Assembly (NCBI GenBank): GCA_944387035.1
Contig: CALXDJ010000002.1
Location: 1-64,000, forward strand
DNA from: an uncultured Oscillospiraceae bacterium
GTDB taxonomy: Bacteria > Bacillota > Clostridia > Oscillospirales > Oscillospiraceae
Direction of reading: 5' to 3'
DNA: 64,000 nucleotides
Positions 34,136 to 42,927 of the stretch are shown piece after piece (the first letter of the stretch is position 1; each line of letters starts with the position of its first letter). The notes under the pieces are model-generated. The model saw only the letters and a program-made list of their open reading frames with translations. It was not told the DNA's origin and searched no databases. A program made the translations under genes and the position numbers.

Positions 34136-34818
34136 GGATAAAGTTCAAATCCGCCGTCATAGCGGCGGGCGTCCCGCTCAAAGGCCCGGGACATTGCCGC
34201 CGGAGTGGCATGGGAGGATCGGGGCGTTGTCCCAGACAGCTCCGTCACCATCCGAACCTGCGCCCCCTCCTGCGGATCCGTACGCTGCCTCGTCCGGGAT
34301 TCTGTTTTCTCCCTCCCTTGCAGGAAGGAGCCCACTTCTGGAAAGTTTCCTTCTAACAGCGCCAGCCTGGATCGAGGCTGTATCCCCCGCAGTGAATCGG
34401 ACTGGCCATCGTCCCAGGTCACCGTTGTCCGATAGTCTGTCTGCATGCTGGGGCGTACCGACGTCCGCGTCATCCCAGGCTCCGCTCTCCAATCAGCGAA
34501 GGTCTCTGCACTTCCGGCAATTTGCCTGGTTGCAGCACTCCGGCGGGGAGTTGGGCGGAGCGGGATTCCCGCTCCAACCCATTCCCCGGCAGGAGCCCCC
34601 GCCATCCAGGCAGCCTCTGCCGCCGGAATGCCACGCTCCAGCTCTACCCCTGTCTCCGGGTAATCCGCATCCATTTCTTCCAGCATTGTCCCCTGCTCCG
34701 CGAAACTCTCGGAGCGCACCGCCGGCTGGACGGCAGACTCCTCCCGGGGCAAACTTCCCAGCATCAGCCGGGCCAGGGCATTGCGCTGGCGGCACAGCTC
34801 CTGCCAAATGTAGTTCAT
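34132..34818 (-). CDS. Unknown disordered protein in the tape-measure position
   Basis: 228 residues, not recognised. Only the first 25 residues ([19 protein letters not shown]) look helical. The middle is rich in Pro, Arg, Ser, Thr and Glu and looks disordered. The end, [20 protein letters not shown], is a compact charged/aromatic tail that looks like a conserved docking peptide. There is no membrane helix and no long coiled coil. Both ends overlap neighbours by four bases (ATGA), so it is a real gene of the operon. The order tube, chaperone, this gene, LysM protein puts it exactly where a tape measure of 600 or more residues is expected. It could be a very short ruler, a remnant, or an unrelated adaptor. 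Confidence 0.6.
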   Translation of the reverse strand: MNYIWQELCRQRNALARLMLGSLPREESAVQPAVRSESFAEQGTMLEEMDADYPETGVELERGIPAAEAAWMAGAPAGEWVGAGIPLRPTPRRSAATRQIAGSAETFADWRAEPGMTRTSVRPSMQTDYRTTVTWDDGQSDSLRGIQPRSRLALLEGNFPEVGSFLQGREKTESRTRQRTDPQEGAQVRMVTELSGTTPRSSHATPAAMSRAFERDARRYDGGFELYP

Positions 34819-35129
34819 AGCGCCTCCTTCTGCAGCGCGTCAAACCGCGCCGCGTCGAATGCCGGGTTCATAGCCGCCGGGTCGGCGGGCTCCGTCTGGG
34901 ATGCCAGCCGTTCCAGCAGCCGTTCCATCTGGCGGCCTGTGAGCGTGGTCAAGACCTCCTCCTCGTCAGCGAAAGCTGGAGCGCCTTCCCGATAGCAGCA
35001 CGCCGCCAGTACCCGGGCGTTGCACAAAAGCGTCCGCTCCAGGGGGTCATCCGCCGCCTCCCGGCAATCCCTCCACAGCGCCAGCAGACGGGCCGCGGAC
35101 AGCGGCCGCAGCTCATCCACCGGGATCAT
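34815..35129 (-). CDS. Putative tail assembly chaperone (XkdN position)
   Basis: 104 residues, helical and acidic. It has the pattern of phage tail assembly chaperones: NARVLAACCYREGAPAFADE followed by EEVLTTLTGRQMERLLERLA. It lies directly after the tail tube gene (ATGA overlap) and before the tape-measure slot. The usual frameshifted longer product was not obvious by eye. Confidence 0.65.
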   Translation of the reverse strand: MIPVDELRPLSAARLLALWRDCREAADDPLERTLLCNARVLAACCYREGAPAFADEEEVLTTLTGRQMERLLERLASQTEPADPAAMNPAFDAARFDALQKEAL

Positions 35130-35515
35130 GCCGAGGCCTCGATACGCTTGGAGGCCACCACGGTGATCTTCTCGGCCACCATGGCGTTGAGCTGGCCGTC
35201 CTCCTCGATGGCACTCCACTCACAGCCGCTGTAAATGATTCTGCGGTCCGGCTTGCAGATCACCAGGGAGAAATCCTTGAGCTCATAGAAGTTGATGCCA
35301 TCGGAGATGGCGTCATCGGTGGCATAGAGGCGGGTGAGCTCCAGAACGTACTTGCGCTGGCCCTCAATGGTGGCCACCGGCTCACTTTCACCGAAGGCCT
35401 CCACGCTCTGGGACGACTTGGTAGCCTTGACGGAGTAGCTCTGCACTACCGCGACTTTTTTACCGTCCAGCTCCAGATAGATGTCGGAGCTGGTGGGGAA
35501 TCCTTTCATATCCAT
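35126..35515 (-). CDS. Tail tube protein (XkdM type)
   Basis: 129 residues. MKGFPTSSDIYLELDGKKV and VEAFGESEPVAT match the XkdM core tail protein of PBSX-like elements, which stacks as hexamers inside the sheath. GGAGG lies six bases before ATG 35515. It follows the sheath gene by 12 bases. Confidence 0.88.
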   Translation of the reverse strand: MDMKGFPTSSDIYLELDGKKVAVVQSYSVKATKSSQSVEAFGESEPVATIEGQRKYVLELTRLYATDDAISDGINFYELKDFSLVICKPDRRIIYSGCEWSAIEEDGQLNAMVAEKITVVASKRIEASA

Positions 35516-35527
35516 GTCCTTCCTCCC

Positions 35528-36589
35528 TTACACCGTGATATGGACGGTGAGATAAATCTGATTGAGGCCGTGTGCCACAGCAAAGCTGAATTCCACCAGG
35601 CAGACGGTGGGGTCATCAGCGGAAGCGCTGACCGTCACCTCACCGTAGCTGTCGATGATCTCAGCTGCCGCCTTTTTCTCCAGCTCCACAATAACCTGAG
35701 AGCGAATGGCACTGCGGTTGCGGACCGTATTTTTCGTCCGGGAAAACTTACTGCGCAGAGCTGTGCGGATGGTGGGAATCAGGTCGTCCACAATGAGGAT
35801 GGTAGTCAGTTCCCGCCAGGTGGTGTCGGTGACATCACCGGTGGTGGTGCGGGTGGTAATGCCCCGAACGGGAGAGAGGACGCCGCCGCTGCTCTCCAGA
35901 GGCGTCACGCCGCCCCGGACCAGCAGGTCGATGTCATTGTCCCCATAGTCGGTACTCACACCGCCCAGTCCCCGAATCTCAGCACCGTTGAGGGGAACAG
36001 CGGAATCGGTATTGGATGCAATCACGCCTGCCAGTGCGGCGGCGGCAAAAGCACCGGGGAGGGTCTCCCCTGCCTCATCCAGCACATCCGGTCCCACTAA
36101 GACCATGCGCTCACTGTTCAGGGCTGCGGCATGCTCCACCAGGGCCGATGCCTCCTCCCCGCTGCCGCCCACCACGCCGATACGCTCTTTGCGGCTGGCG
36201 GAGGCAGTTTCCACCGCCGTGCGCAGGGCCTGATGGACCGCCTCGTCGGTGCTGTCGCACACCACGATCTGGACATCCTGTCGGCCCAGAGCGTCAAAGG
36301 CCGCCTGGTAGTCGGCCACCTCACCGGCCTCAGCCACCCGGACCGCTGCCACGGTAGATGCACCATTGGCAAAGAGCAGCCGCAGCATCGTGCTCATCCC
36401 GGGGGTCTCGTCCTCACCGAAGGCGCTTACGCCGGCAGCATAGCTGGTGAGAATCACCACCTCCCCCTCGGTCCCCGCGGAAGCCTTGGCCGCCACGCCG
36501 ATGGCCCGGCTGGCCTGACCGGCGGAGACTACCGTGGATGCGTCGTAGGTCGAGTAAACACCCGGCCGTTCATGGATCAATTCGCTCAC
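35528..36589 (-). CDS. Contractile tail sheath protein (XkdK type)
   Basis: 353 residues, short for a sheath and near the minimal core size. Typical N-terminus: ERPGVYSTYDAS; C-terminal domain: LTTILIVDDLIPTIRTALRS and the C-terminal strand-exchange arm (LVEFSFAVAHGLNQIYLTV). The start is GTG 36589, overlapping the upstream stop (GTGA). It shows that the encoded particle has a contractile tail. Confidence 0.92.
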   Translation of the reverse strand: MSELIHERPGVYSTYDASTVVSAGQASRAIGVAAKASAGTEGEVVILTSYAAGVSAFGEDETPGMSTMLRLLFANGASTVAAVRVAEAGEVADYQAAFDALGRQDVQIVVCDSTDEAVHQALRTAVETASASRKERIGVVGGSGEEASALVEHAAALNSERMVLVGPDVLDEAGETLPGAFAAAALAGVIASNTDSAVPLNGAEIRGLGGVSTDYGDNDIDLLVRGGVTPLESSGGVLSPVRGITTRTTTGDVTDTTWRELTTILIVDDLIPTIRTALRSKFSRTKNTVRNRSAIRSQVIVELEKKAAAEIIDSYGEVTVSASADDPTVCLVEFSFAVAHGLNQIYLTVHITV

Positions 36590-37077
36590 TGTTTCATAAC
36601 TCCTTTCAACGTGAAGTCCAGGAATGTCTCGCCATCCTCCTGAGCCAGGGCGATAAAGACCGCCCTGCACTGCAGGCTGCCCCGGCGCAGAAACATTCCC
36701 GTCTCTTTTTCCCAGCAGATGGCCTCCCAGCGCAGCTCTCCGGGCCGGATTCCAGCAGGCAGCCCGCCCAACAGCACCTCGGCGGCCTGTTCGCAGATCT
36801 GCTCACAGTCGGAGGCGCCGGGGGCCCGGATCTCCACGGAGATCTCCCCGTCAAGAAGCTTGCCGTAGCACTCGGTCACGGTGCCTTGCTCCGGATCATA
36901 CTGCTGGCCCAGGTAGTTGCAAAATCCCAGGGCGGTTCCCTCGGCGGCGCCTACGGCCACGACCGTCGAAGCCGTATCCCGGGGAGCCCTGCGGTCCGGA
37001 AAGGCCGCCAGGGCGTGCAGCCCGACATCGCACAGCGCGTCGATGACGGCCTGCCGGATCTGTGTCAGTTCCTTCAC
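36586..37077 (-). CDS. Tail completion/neck protein (XkdJ position)
   Basis: 163 residues. Start GTG 37077, set by AGGAGG and overlapping the previous stop. LTQIRQAVIDALCDVG at the N-terminus and the central SVEIRAPGASDCEQICEQAA resemble the tail terminator-type proteins that cap the tube. Assignment rests mostly on order. Confidence 0.6.
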   Translation of the reverse strand: MKELTQIRQAVIDALCDVGLHALAAFPDRRAPRDTASTVVAVGAAEGTALGFCNYLGQQYDPEQGTVTECYGKLLDGEISVEIRAPGASDCEQICEQAAEVLLGGLPAGIRPGELRWEAICWEKETGMFLRRGSLQCRAVFIALAQEDGETFLDFTLKGVMKQ

Positions 37078-37388
37078 TGTGGTTCCTCCTGTTCCAGGGA
37101 CGCCCACCAGTATAAAACGGACGTCCCCACCGCATAGGCCCGGCTGCTGCACACCCGAAAAGCGGAGTTCTCCCACTCCACCCGATCCCCGGGGGACAGA
37201 GGCAGCGTCCCCAAGTAGATCCACCGCCGCCCGTCCAGAAAACCGATGGAGCTCATGCCGTCGGGCACTTGCTCATCCCGGGACGGATCCGGCTGTAAAA
37301 ACGCCCGGATCGTATGGATCTGTTCATCCTGATACACTGTCAGGACCTGGCCGTACCGGGCGGCCAGACGTTCAATTGCCTCCTTCAT
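37074..37388 (-). CDS. Small neck/head-closure protein
   Basis: 104 residues, beta-rich: LTVYQDEQIHTIRAFLQ, RRWIYLGTLPLSPGDRVEW. The PGDRVEW segment and size resemble head-closure (Ne1/stopper, XkdI-type) proteins. Start ATG 37388 overlaps the upstream stop by four bases. Confidence 0.55.
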   Translation of the reverse strand: MKEAIERLAARYGQVLTVYQDEQIHTIRAFLQPDPSRDEQVPDGMSSIGFLDGRRWIYLGTLPLSPGDRVEWENSAFRVCSSRAYAVGTSVLYWWASLEQEEPQ

Positions 37389-37753
37389 CCCCGCACACTC
37401 CTGAAGCTGAAGCTTCCCGACTGGGCGTAGGGAGCCATAAGTTCCTCCGCGGTATCCCGCAGGGCCTGGGCGCAGGCACTGCGGTCGGCGGCGCTGGATG
37501 TACTGACGGAGATTTCTCCGGCGGAGAAGGAGGAGGCGGCAGCACTGCCGCCCTCCCCTGTCAGGAAATCCGCCGCCGCGGAGAACGCCGCAGCGCATAC
37601 GAAGGCCTGGCCGCAGTCTTCCACCGTCACACCCTCCCGCAGCCGTGCCTGCCAGCGCTGCCGGGCGGCGGTGCACAGGGCCGTCAGCAGCATCTGGCGG
37701 TCCTCCGCCGCGCCGGTGAGGATCACCGTCATGTCCAGAATTTCCTGGTCCAT
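37385..37753 (-). CDS. Head-tail connector protein
   Basis: 122 residues, helical (ILTGAAEDRQMLLTALCTAA, GQAFVCAAAFSAAADFL). Size, composition and place right after the major capsid gene fit the gp6/adaptor-type connector. No decisive motif. Confidence 0.55.
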   Translation of the reverse strand: MDQEILDMTVILTGAAEDRQMLLTALCTAARQRWQARLREGVTVEDCGQAFVCAAAFSAAADFLTGEGGSAAASSFSAGEISVSTSSAADRSACAQALRDTAEELMAPYAQSGSFSFRSVRG

Positions 37754-37758
37754 GGCGC

Positions 37759-38790
37759 TTATACCGTCAGGACCTTGGAGGCCTCGCCGAAGAGTTTGGC
37801 AAAGCCGGAGATGGACGTAATGGCAGCACGCTCGAGCTGACGGTCAATGAGCTTGTCATACTCCACGGTCACCTGGCTGCCGCAGATCTGCTCCAGGGCG
37901 TAACCCTTGTCCAGGCCGATGAGGGTTCCCTGGGGAACGGCGGCGGAGCGCAGGAGTTTGGCGCCCAGGGGACTGGTAAGATTGCCGGTACCCTGGAAGT
38001 TGAGGCCCGTCAGGGGATTCTGGAACTCGGAGAGCTTGAGCATAGCAAGCATCACGTCCGTGCTCACCAGCATGGTGTTCATGGTGTAGGGATCAAACTG
38101 GCTCCAGAAGTCCAGCAGGGCCTCATAGCTCAGCGTCCCCTTGGACCCGGAGATGGGAGAGGTCCCAATGGTGAATTTCTCAGCGGCGTTGTCGTTGCCG
38201 TCACCGTTGAGCAGCACCTCCACGGCATCCTGGAGATGCTGGCGGCCGATGTAGGCGCCGATCTGGCGCAGAGTCACGGAGAACAGGTCCAGCCGCTGGA
38301 AACGGATGGCCTCATAGGAAGCCACCAGCATGCGGCCCCGCTTGTGCAGGCGCACCAGGTTCTCCTGGGTCCGGACCGTGGTCTGGGGAATCTCGGCACC
38401 CTCCTCCACCCGGCGCAGTGCCTTCTGGTCCCCGGTGGGAATGGAGGCGATGGTGCGGTAGTCCATACCGTCGAAGTTGGTGACGGTGGCGGTGATGTGG
38501 GGCAGAATGCTCTCTTCCTCCAGGCCCTGGCGGACTACACGGGAGACGAACTCCGGGAAGAGCACCGCGGAGTCGGTGCTGTGGAAGAACTTTTCCACCA
38601 GATCACTGCCGGCGCCCTTAACCTTGATGTCAAAGCGCTTGAGCTGGCGCTGGAAGGCGTCCAGGCCCTCCAGGGGCGTGCCGCGGTAGTGCTCGCTGGG
38701 ATCCAGCTCCTCCAGGGTCTGGGTGAAGGTATGGCCGCTGCGGCCGTACATGCCCTTTTCCAGGCGGATATTTTCAAACTGATAGGTCAT
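37759..38790 (-). CDS. Major capsid protein (HK97 fold, PBSX type)
   Basis: 343 residues. N-terminal helical region, then the E-loop/A-domain pattern: FHSTDSAVLFPEFVSRVVRQG, VRLHKRGRMLVASYEAIRFQR, and LVSTDVMLAMLKLSEF. It lacks a long delta domain, so any scaffold would be separate. It forms the shell that receives packaged DNA. Strong ribosome site (AAGGAGGAG) upstream. Confidence 0.85.
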   Translation of the reverse strand: MTYQFENIRLEKGMYGRSGHTFTQTLEELDPSEHYRGTPLEGLDAFQRQLKRFDIKVKGAGSDLVEKFFHSTDSAVLFPEFVSRVVRQGLEEESILPHITATVTNFDGMDYRTIASIPTGDQKALRRVEEGAEIPQTTVRTQENLVRLHKRGRMLVASYEAIRFQRLDLFSVTLRQIGAYIGRQHLQDAVEVLLNGDGNDNAAEKFTIGTSPISGSKGTLSYEALLDFWSQFDPYTMNTMLVSTDVMLAMLKLSEFQNPLTGLNFQGTGNLTSPLGAKLLRSAAVPQGTLIGLDKGYALEQICGSQVTVEYDKLIDRQLERAAITSISGFAKLFGEASKVLTV

Positions 38791-38804
38791 GATTCATCTC
38801 CTCC

Positions 38805-39152
38805 TTACAGTGCAAAGGTCACGGTTTTACCGCTCTCATCCACGTCCACCACCAGGAAACTGCGGCCCTCGGCAGCGGTTTTCACACCGCCGGCGCCGTC
38901 GGCGGCCAGAGTGGACCACCCCAGAGCCGGGGCGCTCTCGCCGGAGTATCCGGCGGTAATCATGCCGCCCAGAGCCACAGAGCAGGCAAGGCCGTCCCGG
39001 GCGGTGGAGAGCACCATGCCGCAGAAGCTCTCTCCGTCGGAGCAGGTGCTCACCGTGCCGTTGGCACTGATTTTGACCAACTCACCTTCGGCCAGATGGT
39101 CGCAGGCGAAGGTGGCGGCCCACTGGCCGATTCCCTCATAAGAAATGTTCAT
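38805..39152 (-). CDS. Putative capsid decoration protein
   Basis: 115 residues, beta-rich and Gly/Ala-rich: VKISANGTVSTCSDGESFCG, SFLVVDVDESGKTVTFAL. It resembles DUF2190/head decoration-like proteins encoded just before the major capsid gene. Start ATG 39152 chosen because AAGGAGG lies six bases upstream; ATG 39158 touches that site. Confidence 0.6.
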   Translation of the reverse strand: MNISYEGIGQWAATFACDHLAEGELVKISANGTVSTCSDGESFCGMVLSTARDGLACSVALGGMITAGYSGESAPALGWSTLAADGAGGVKTAAEGRSFLVVDVDESGKTVTFAL

Positions 39153-39181
39153 CGTCATCCTCCTTGTATTTCATTCGTCCA

Positions 39182-40036
39182 TCAGACGAGGAATGCGGAT
39201 TCATCTTCCCCGGCGGCGGCCCCATTCAGGCGGCGCAGCTGGGGTTCGGTGCCGAAGCGCCGTGCGGTTCGGGCCTCATAGACCCGTTTAAGCTCCAAGA
39301 GCTCAGGCTCCTCCAGGCGCTGGGCGGCCTTGGAGAAGATGGTGCCGTCCAGATCATCGTCGGCCAGCATGGCCAGGCGCACCACCTCCCGGCGCAGGGC
39401 CTGGAGATAGCGCTGGCCCATCTCCGCCTGGCGGCGCAGCTGGGAGAGCTCATCGCGCTCCGGGCCGAAGTGCTTGACCACACCGGCATTGCGCTGGGCA
39501 GGCACGGCCACAAAGGACCATTCGTAGGCGTCGGTGGGGTCCTTGAGCTCGGCGAAGCAGAGCTTTCCGTCATAAGTCTGACCCCGGACATGGGTGCAGG
39601 TGCCGCTTTCGGCGCCGCAGATGGAGCACACGCTCCGTCCCATGCTGCACCCCACGCTGACTTCTTTTTTGATCCCGCCGTCGATCTCGGCGATAAGGTC
39701 GGCGTTTTTCTCGGTGCGCAGCAGATATGCCCAGGCCTTGAGCCATTGATAGGAATCCTGGGCGGCGGTGCGCCGGGCAGGCTCCCGGATCACCTCCGTG
39801 CGGTAGATCCGGGCAGTCTGCCCCTGGGCGGACCACTGGTGATCGAAGATCCCGCTTTTGCCCACAAACAGCTCGCCCAGCTTGGTCAGGGCGTCCGTGT
39901 CGAAGCGTTCAAAATCCCGGTCCACCTCATTGTCGCAAAGGCGCACACTGAAGATGTACACCTGCTCTTCGGTCAGTTCCGTTCTGGCAAAGCGGTTGAT
40001 CTGTGCCAGTTCCTCTTGTGTGATGTTCACTTGCAT
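39182..40036 (-). CDS. Putative prohead protease (XkdF-like) with a CxxC..CxH zinc-knuckle-like insertion
   Basis: 284 residues. The first half (FDTDALTKLGELFVGKSGIF, then DHQW) resembles caudoviral prohead proteases. The possible catalytic His is at about 66 and Ser at about 127 in KKEVSVGCSMG. A CSICGAESGTCTH cluster (about 137-149) could bind zinc, an uncommon feature. The C-terminal helical part (about 200-284) could be a fused scaffold or delta region. It overlaps the portal gene by 10 bases. Assignment rests on pattern and gene order. Confidence 0.6.
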   Translation of the reverse strand: MQVNITQEELAQINRFARTELTEEQVYIFSVRLCDNEVDRDFERFDTDALTKLGELFVGKSGIFDHQWSAQGQTARIYRTEVIREPARRTAAQDSYQWLKAWAYLLRTEKNADLIAEIDGGIKKEVSVGCSMGRSVCSICGAESGTCTHVRGQTYDGKLCFAELKDPTDAYEWSFVAVPAQRNAGVVKHFGPERDELSQLRRQAEMGQRYLQALRREVVRLAMLADDDLDGTIFSKAAQRLEEPELLELKRVYEARTARRFGTEPQLRRLNGAAAGEDESAFLV

Positions 40037-41178
40037 CCCTCCGCTCGGTTGTTTTCGATTTCCAGTTTTCTGGCCTGCTGGTGATAGAGTGCCGCACGGG
40101 CCTCCTCCACCTCATCCTGGAGATTGATCTCATCCCACAGCGCCTCCACGGAGCCGGGATAGCCGTGCATCCGCAGCCACAGGCGGCAGATCCGCTCCAC
40201 CGCCGGGGTCAGGGACCGGCGGATGGCGGTAATCTCCGTGGTGAGCAGATCCGCCTGCTGCGCACTCATGCGTTCAGTGGAGCTCCAGTTAAGCCCCAGC
40301 ATGAAGGGCGGAATGCCGGTCTTGGCCACCACCTGTTCCAAAATCTGCCGCACGGGCACCTCGCTGTCCAGAATGGGTGCATCCGCGCCGATGACCTGGA
40401 TGCCCACATCCCCCACGGCCACAAAGTCCCGGACGCTGCCGTGCTTGGTCTGCTGCATGGCCCGGGACCACTCCTGGGCCAGCTGACGGCTGCGCTGGGC
40501 AGCCTGACCACCCTCGGCGCCGCGGCAGGTGACGGCAAAGCGCACATTGCCGCACCGCTCCCAGTTGACGCCGATGGTGTGGTAAATCTTCATCAGGATG
40601 TCACTGAGAAACGGCAGTCCCCGCAGCAGCGACACACCGTAGGGGTGATCAGTCTCCGGGTTCAGGGGGGTAAAGAGCAGCAGCTCCTGATGGGGCAAGG
40701 GCTCCATGCGTCCGCTCTCGTCAGGCCCGCAGATGGTGAAGGCCAGAGGATGCTCCCCCTCCCGGATCTCGATGTCCTCCACCCGGCCGCACAGCAGTGC
40801 GGCAATATCCCGTCCATCCCGCCGGGGGACGATTTCTCCCACAGCCCGGCCGCAGGTGAGCAGGGAATCCAGATAGCAGTCCAAAAATGCGTTGATACCG
40901 TACTGTCCCCGTCCCGTAGGAACCGTACGCAGGAATTCGGACAGGGCCTTTTGTGCCTGCCGGTCCGTGCATACCGCATTCACGCCGCCGGTCATGCGGA
41001 TCAATTTGTAAATAGCCGCATCCACCACCGGCACGGCCTCCCGCACCGCCCGGTAAATCCGGGTCTCAGCACTGCTCAAAGGCACACAGCTGCCCAAAAT
41101 GCCAAAGGGATGATACTCCCCATCCCGGAGCTGGACCGTTACCGGATCCGGGGTGTGCCTGCGCTTGAACCAATTCAT
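40027..41178 (-). CDS. Phage portal protein
   Basis: 383 residues. It contains the portal pattern YKLIRMTGGVNAV, GRAVGEIVPRRDG, LLRGLPFLSDILMKIYHTIG and PPFMLGLNWSSTERMSAQQAD, followed by the C-terminal TPAVERICRLWLRM helix. It forms the dodecameric DNA channel at the capsid vertex. Start ATG 41178 has GAGAGG upstream. It is rather short for a portal but has no gap. Confidence 0.85.
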   Translation of the reverse strand: MNWFKRRHTPDPVTVQLRDGEYHPFGILGSCVPLSSAETRIYRAVREAVPVVDAAIYKLIRMTGGVNAVCTDRQAQKALSEFLRTVPTGRGQYGINAFLDCYLDSLLTCGRAVGEIVPRRDGRDIAALLCGRVEDIEIREGEHPLAFTICGPDESGRMEPLPHQELLLFTPLNPETDHPYGVSLLRGLPFLSDILMKIYHTIGVNWERCGNVRFAVTCRGAEGGQAAQRSRQLAQEWSRAMQQTKHGSVRDFVAVGDVGIQVIGADAPILDSEVPVRQILEQVVAKTGIPPFMLGLNWSSTERMSAQQADLLTTEITAIRRSLTPAVERICRLWLRMHGYPGSVEALWDEINLQDEVEEARAALYHQQARKLEIENNRAEGCK

Positions 41179-41198
41179 GTTTCGTTCGCCTCTCTTTC

Positions 41199-42434
41199 TT
41201 AACCACTCCGCCGTTCCACACATACCGCTGCAAAGCCACTGCTCTCGCCATAAAGGTCCATGGCAAAGTAGCGCATGTCGTCCATGGCGTGGTCGTGCTC
41301 TTTTTTGGGAGCATCCCGGTCCCCCCGTTCTTCCCAGCAGTACAGGGCCATCTCCCGCAGGCAGTCCCCGCAGGGGCGGCATAAAACCAGCGTGCCCTGC
41401 CGCAGCAGATCGGCGGTAACCCGGATTCCGTCGGACACATCGTTATTGGCTTTGACCACAGGAAATCCACGGCGCCGTAAGGCCTCAATGAAGCTAGCAG
41501 CAGAGGGATCCACGATGATGCGGCTGACCGGACGTCCGGCGCACAGGGCAGTCAGATCTTCCACATACTCAGCGTCGGTCTTCTGATGTCCTGCCCGGCG
41601 GGAATCGTAGTAATATTCCTCCACCCGGTACCATACCGCTCCCTTTCGTCCCCAAAGGCCGAAGGAGGCGGGGTTTGCCGTCCCGTAGTCCACGGAAATC
41701 CGCCACTCGTCAAAGGGCCCCTCCGGGGCCGACCGGGCGTCCCGCTCGGGGTCAAAGAAGTCATAAACCAACCCCCGCGCGGCGGTCCACTCGCCCAAAA
41801 CAAAACGCCGGTAAAAGACTCCGGAGTAAGCCCGCCGGTAGCGGGCCCGGATTCTGGGGGTGAGGGCCGGATTATCCTCCATGGTAAAATGGAGATACAG
41901 CGTCCGCCGCTGCTTGGCCCGGCGAATCCATTCCTGGTAGAGCCAGTGCTGAGGTCCCTCCGGGTTGCAGTTGAGCCACAGCCGGCTGCCCGGAACAGAG
42001 CACCGGGCACAAGCCTGCTCCACAAAACTGCGGGGCATCAGGGCCGCCTCGTCCAGCAGCACACCGGCCAGGGTGCTGCCCTGAATGAGAGCGGCACTGG
42101 ACTCATCCCGCCCGCCGAAGAGGAGGAAGGTGTTCTCCCGCCCGCCGAAACGCACGGTCAGCAGGTTTTCTGAGCGTTTTTCCCGTACCGTCATGCCCAG
42201 CCGCCGCAAAAAGGGCACCAGTTCTCCCAGCAGATTGCGCCGGATGGAGGCGATGGTCTTGCCGCACAGGCCAAACTGCCGCCCGTCAAAGGCACTCTGC
42301 GCCCAAAGGAAGAAAGAAAGTCCCATGGAAAAGGTCTTTCCGCTTCGCACAGCACCATCGCAGATAATAGTCTCCCAGTCTCCCCGCATCCACCAGGTCA
42401 GAACCTTGCGCTGCTTGGGGGAAAACCGGATCAC
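41199..42434 (-). CDS. Terminase large subunit (PBSX type)
   Basis: 411 residues. ATPase: Walker A CDGAVRSGKTFSM (about 25-37) and Walker B GVLLDEAALM (about 125). Nuclease domain: ISVDYGTANP (first catalytic Asp), IIVDPSAAS, and HDHAMDDMRYFAMD near the end with the late Asp pair. All catalytic segments are present, so DNA packaging could work. The start is GTG 42434, three bases beyond the stop of the small subunit. Confidence 0.92.
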   Translation of the reverse strand: MIRFSPKQRKVLTWWMRGDWETIICDGAVRSGKTFSMGLSFFLWAQSAFDGRQFGLCGKTIASIRRNLLGELVPFLRRLGMTVREKRSENLLTVRFGGRENTFLLFGGRDESSAALIQGSTLAGVLLDEAALMPRSFVEQACARCSVPGSRLWLNCNPEGPQHWLYQEWIRRAKQRRTLYLHFTMEDNPALTPRIRARYRRAYSGVFYRRFVLGEWTAARGLVYDFFDPERDARSAPEGPFDEWRISVDYGTANPASFGLWGRKGAVWYRVEEYYYDSRRAGHQKTDAEYVEDLTALCAGRPVSRIIVDPSAASFIEALRRRGFPVVKANNDVSDGIRVTADLLRQGTLVLCRPCGDCLREMALYCWEERGDRDAPKKEHDHAMDDMRYFAMDLYGESSGFAAVCVERRSG

Positions 42435-42435
42435 T

Positions 42436-42894
42436 TCACTCGTGGTCCCACCCCGCTTCCTCGCCTCCTTCTGCCAGTGCCTGATACAAGGCCTGTGCAT
42501 CTGTTCCGCCGCCGGTCTCCAGCAGGGCGCAAAGGCTCTCCAGGGCCCGGACACGGTCCACCAGCTTGAGTTCCACGCCGCCTTTGTCGCTTACCCGTAC
42601 CTCTGTCACTGCGGACAAATCCAATGTATCCACATCGGTATCCCGGCCTCCCAGAGCCAGCTTTACCGCATCATTGGCCTGACCAAAGGCCAACTGCGCC
42701 AAACGCCGCACGGCGTCTTCCCGGCGGATCTGACTGGAAGCGTTTTCCCGCATTTTCTCCAGGCGGGTTTGAATGAATCGGTTTCCCAGCATGGAAAATC
42801 CATCCTGACTCCCAGCCGCCCGCGCCGCCCGTTCCGGATCCATAGTGCGCAGATAAGCCTGGCAGAATGTGCCATAGCCTCGTTGTTGTTCCAC
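42436..42894 (-). CDS. Terminase small subunit
   Basis: 152 residues. N-terminal helix-turn-helix-like part (GTFCQAYLRTMDPERAARAA) and the rest helical (RREDAVRRLAQLAFGQANDA), as in terminase_2-type proteins that recognise DNA for packaging. Start GTG 42894 with GGGAGGG eight bases upstream. First gene of the phage-like operon; no regulator, integrase or replication gene precedes it. Confidence 0.8.
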   Translation of the reverse strand: MEQQRGYGTFCQAYLRTMDPERAARAAGSQDGFSMLGNRFIQTRLEKMRENASSQIRREDAVRRLAQLAFGQANDAVKLALGGRDTDVDTLDLSAVTEVRVSDKGGVELKLVDRVRALESLCALLETGGGTDAQALYQALAEGGEEAGWDHE

Positions 42895-42927
42895 GTTGTG
42901 TTCCCTCCCGAATCAGTCTTCACATAC

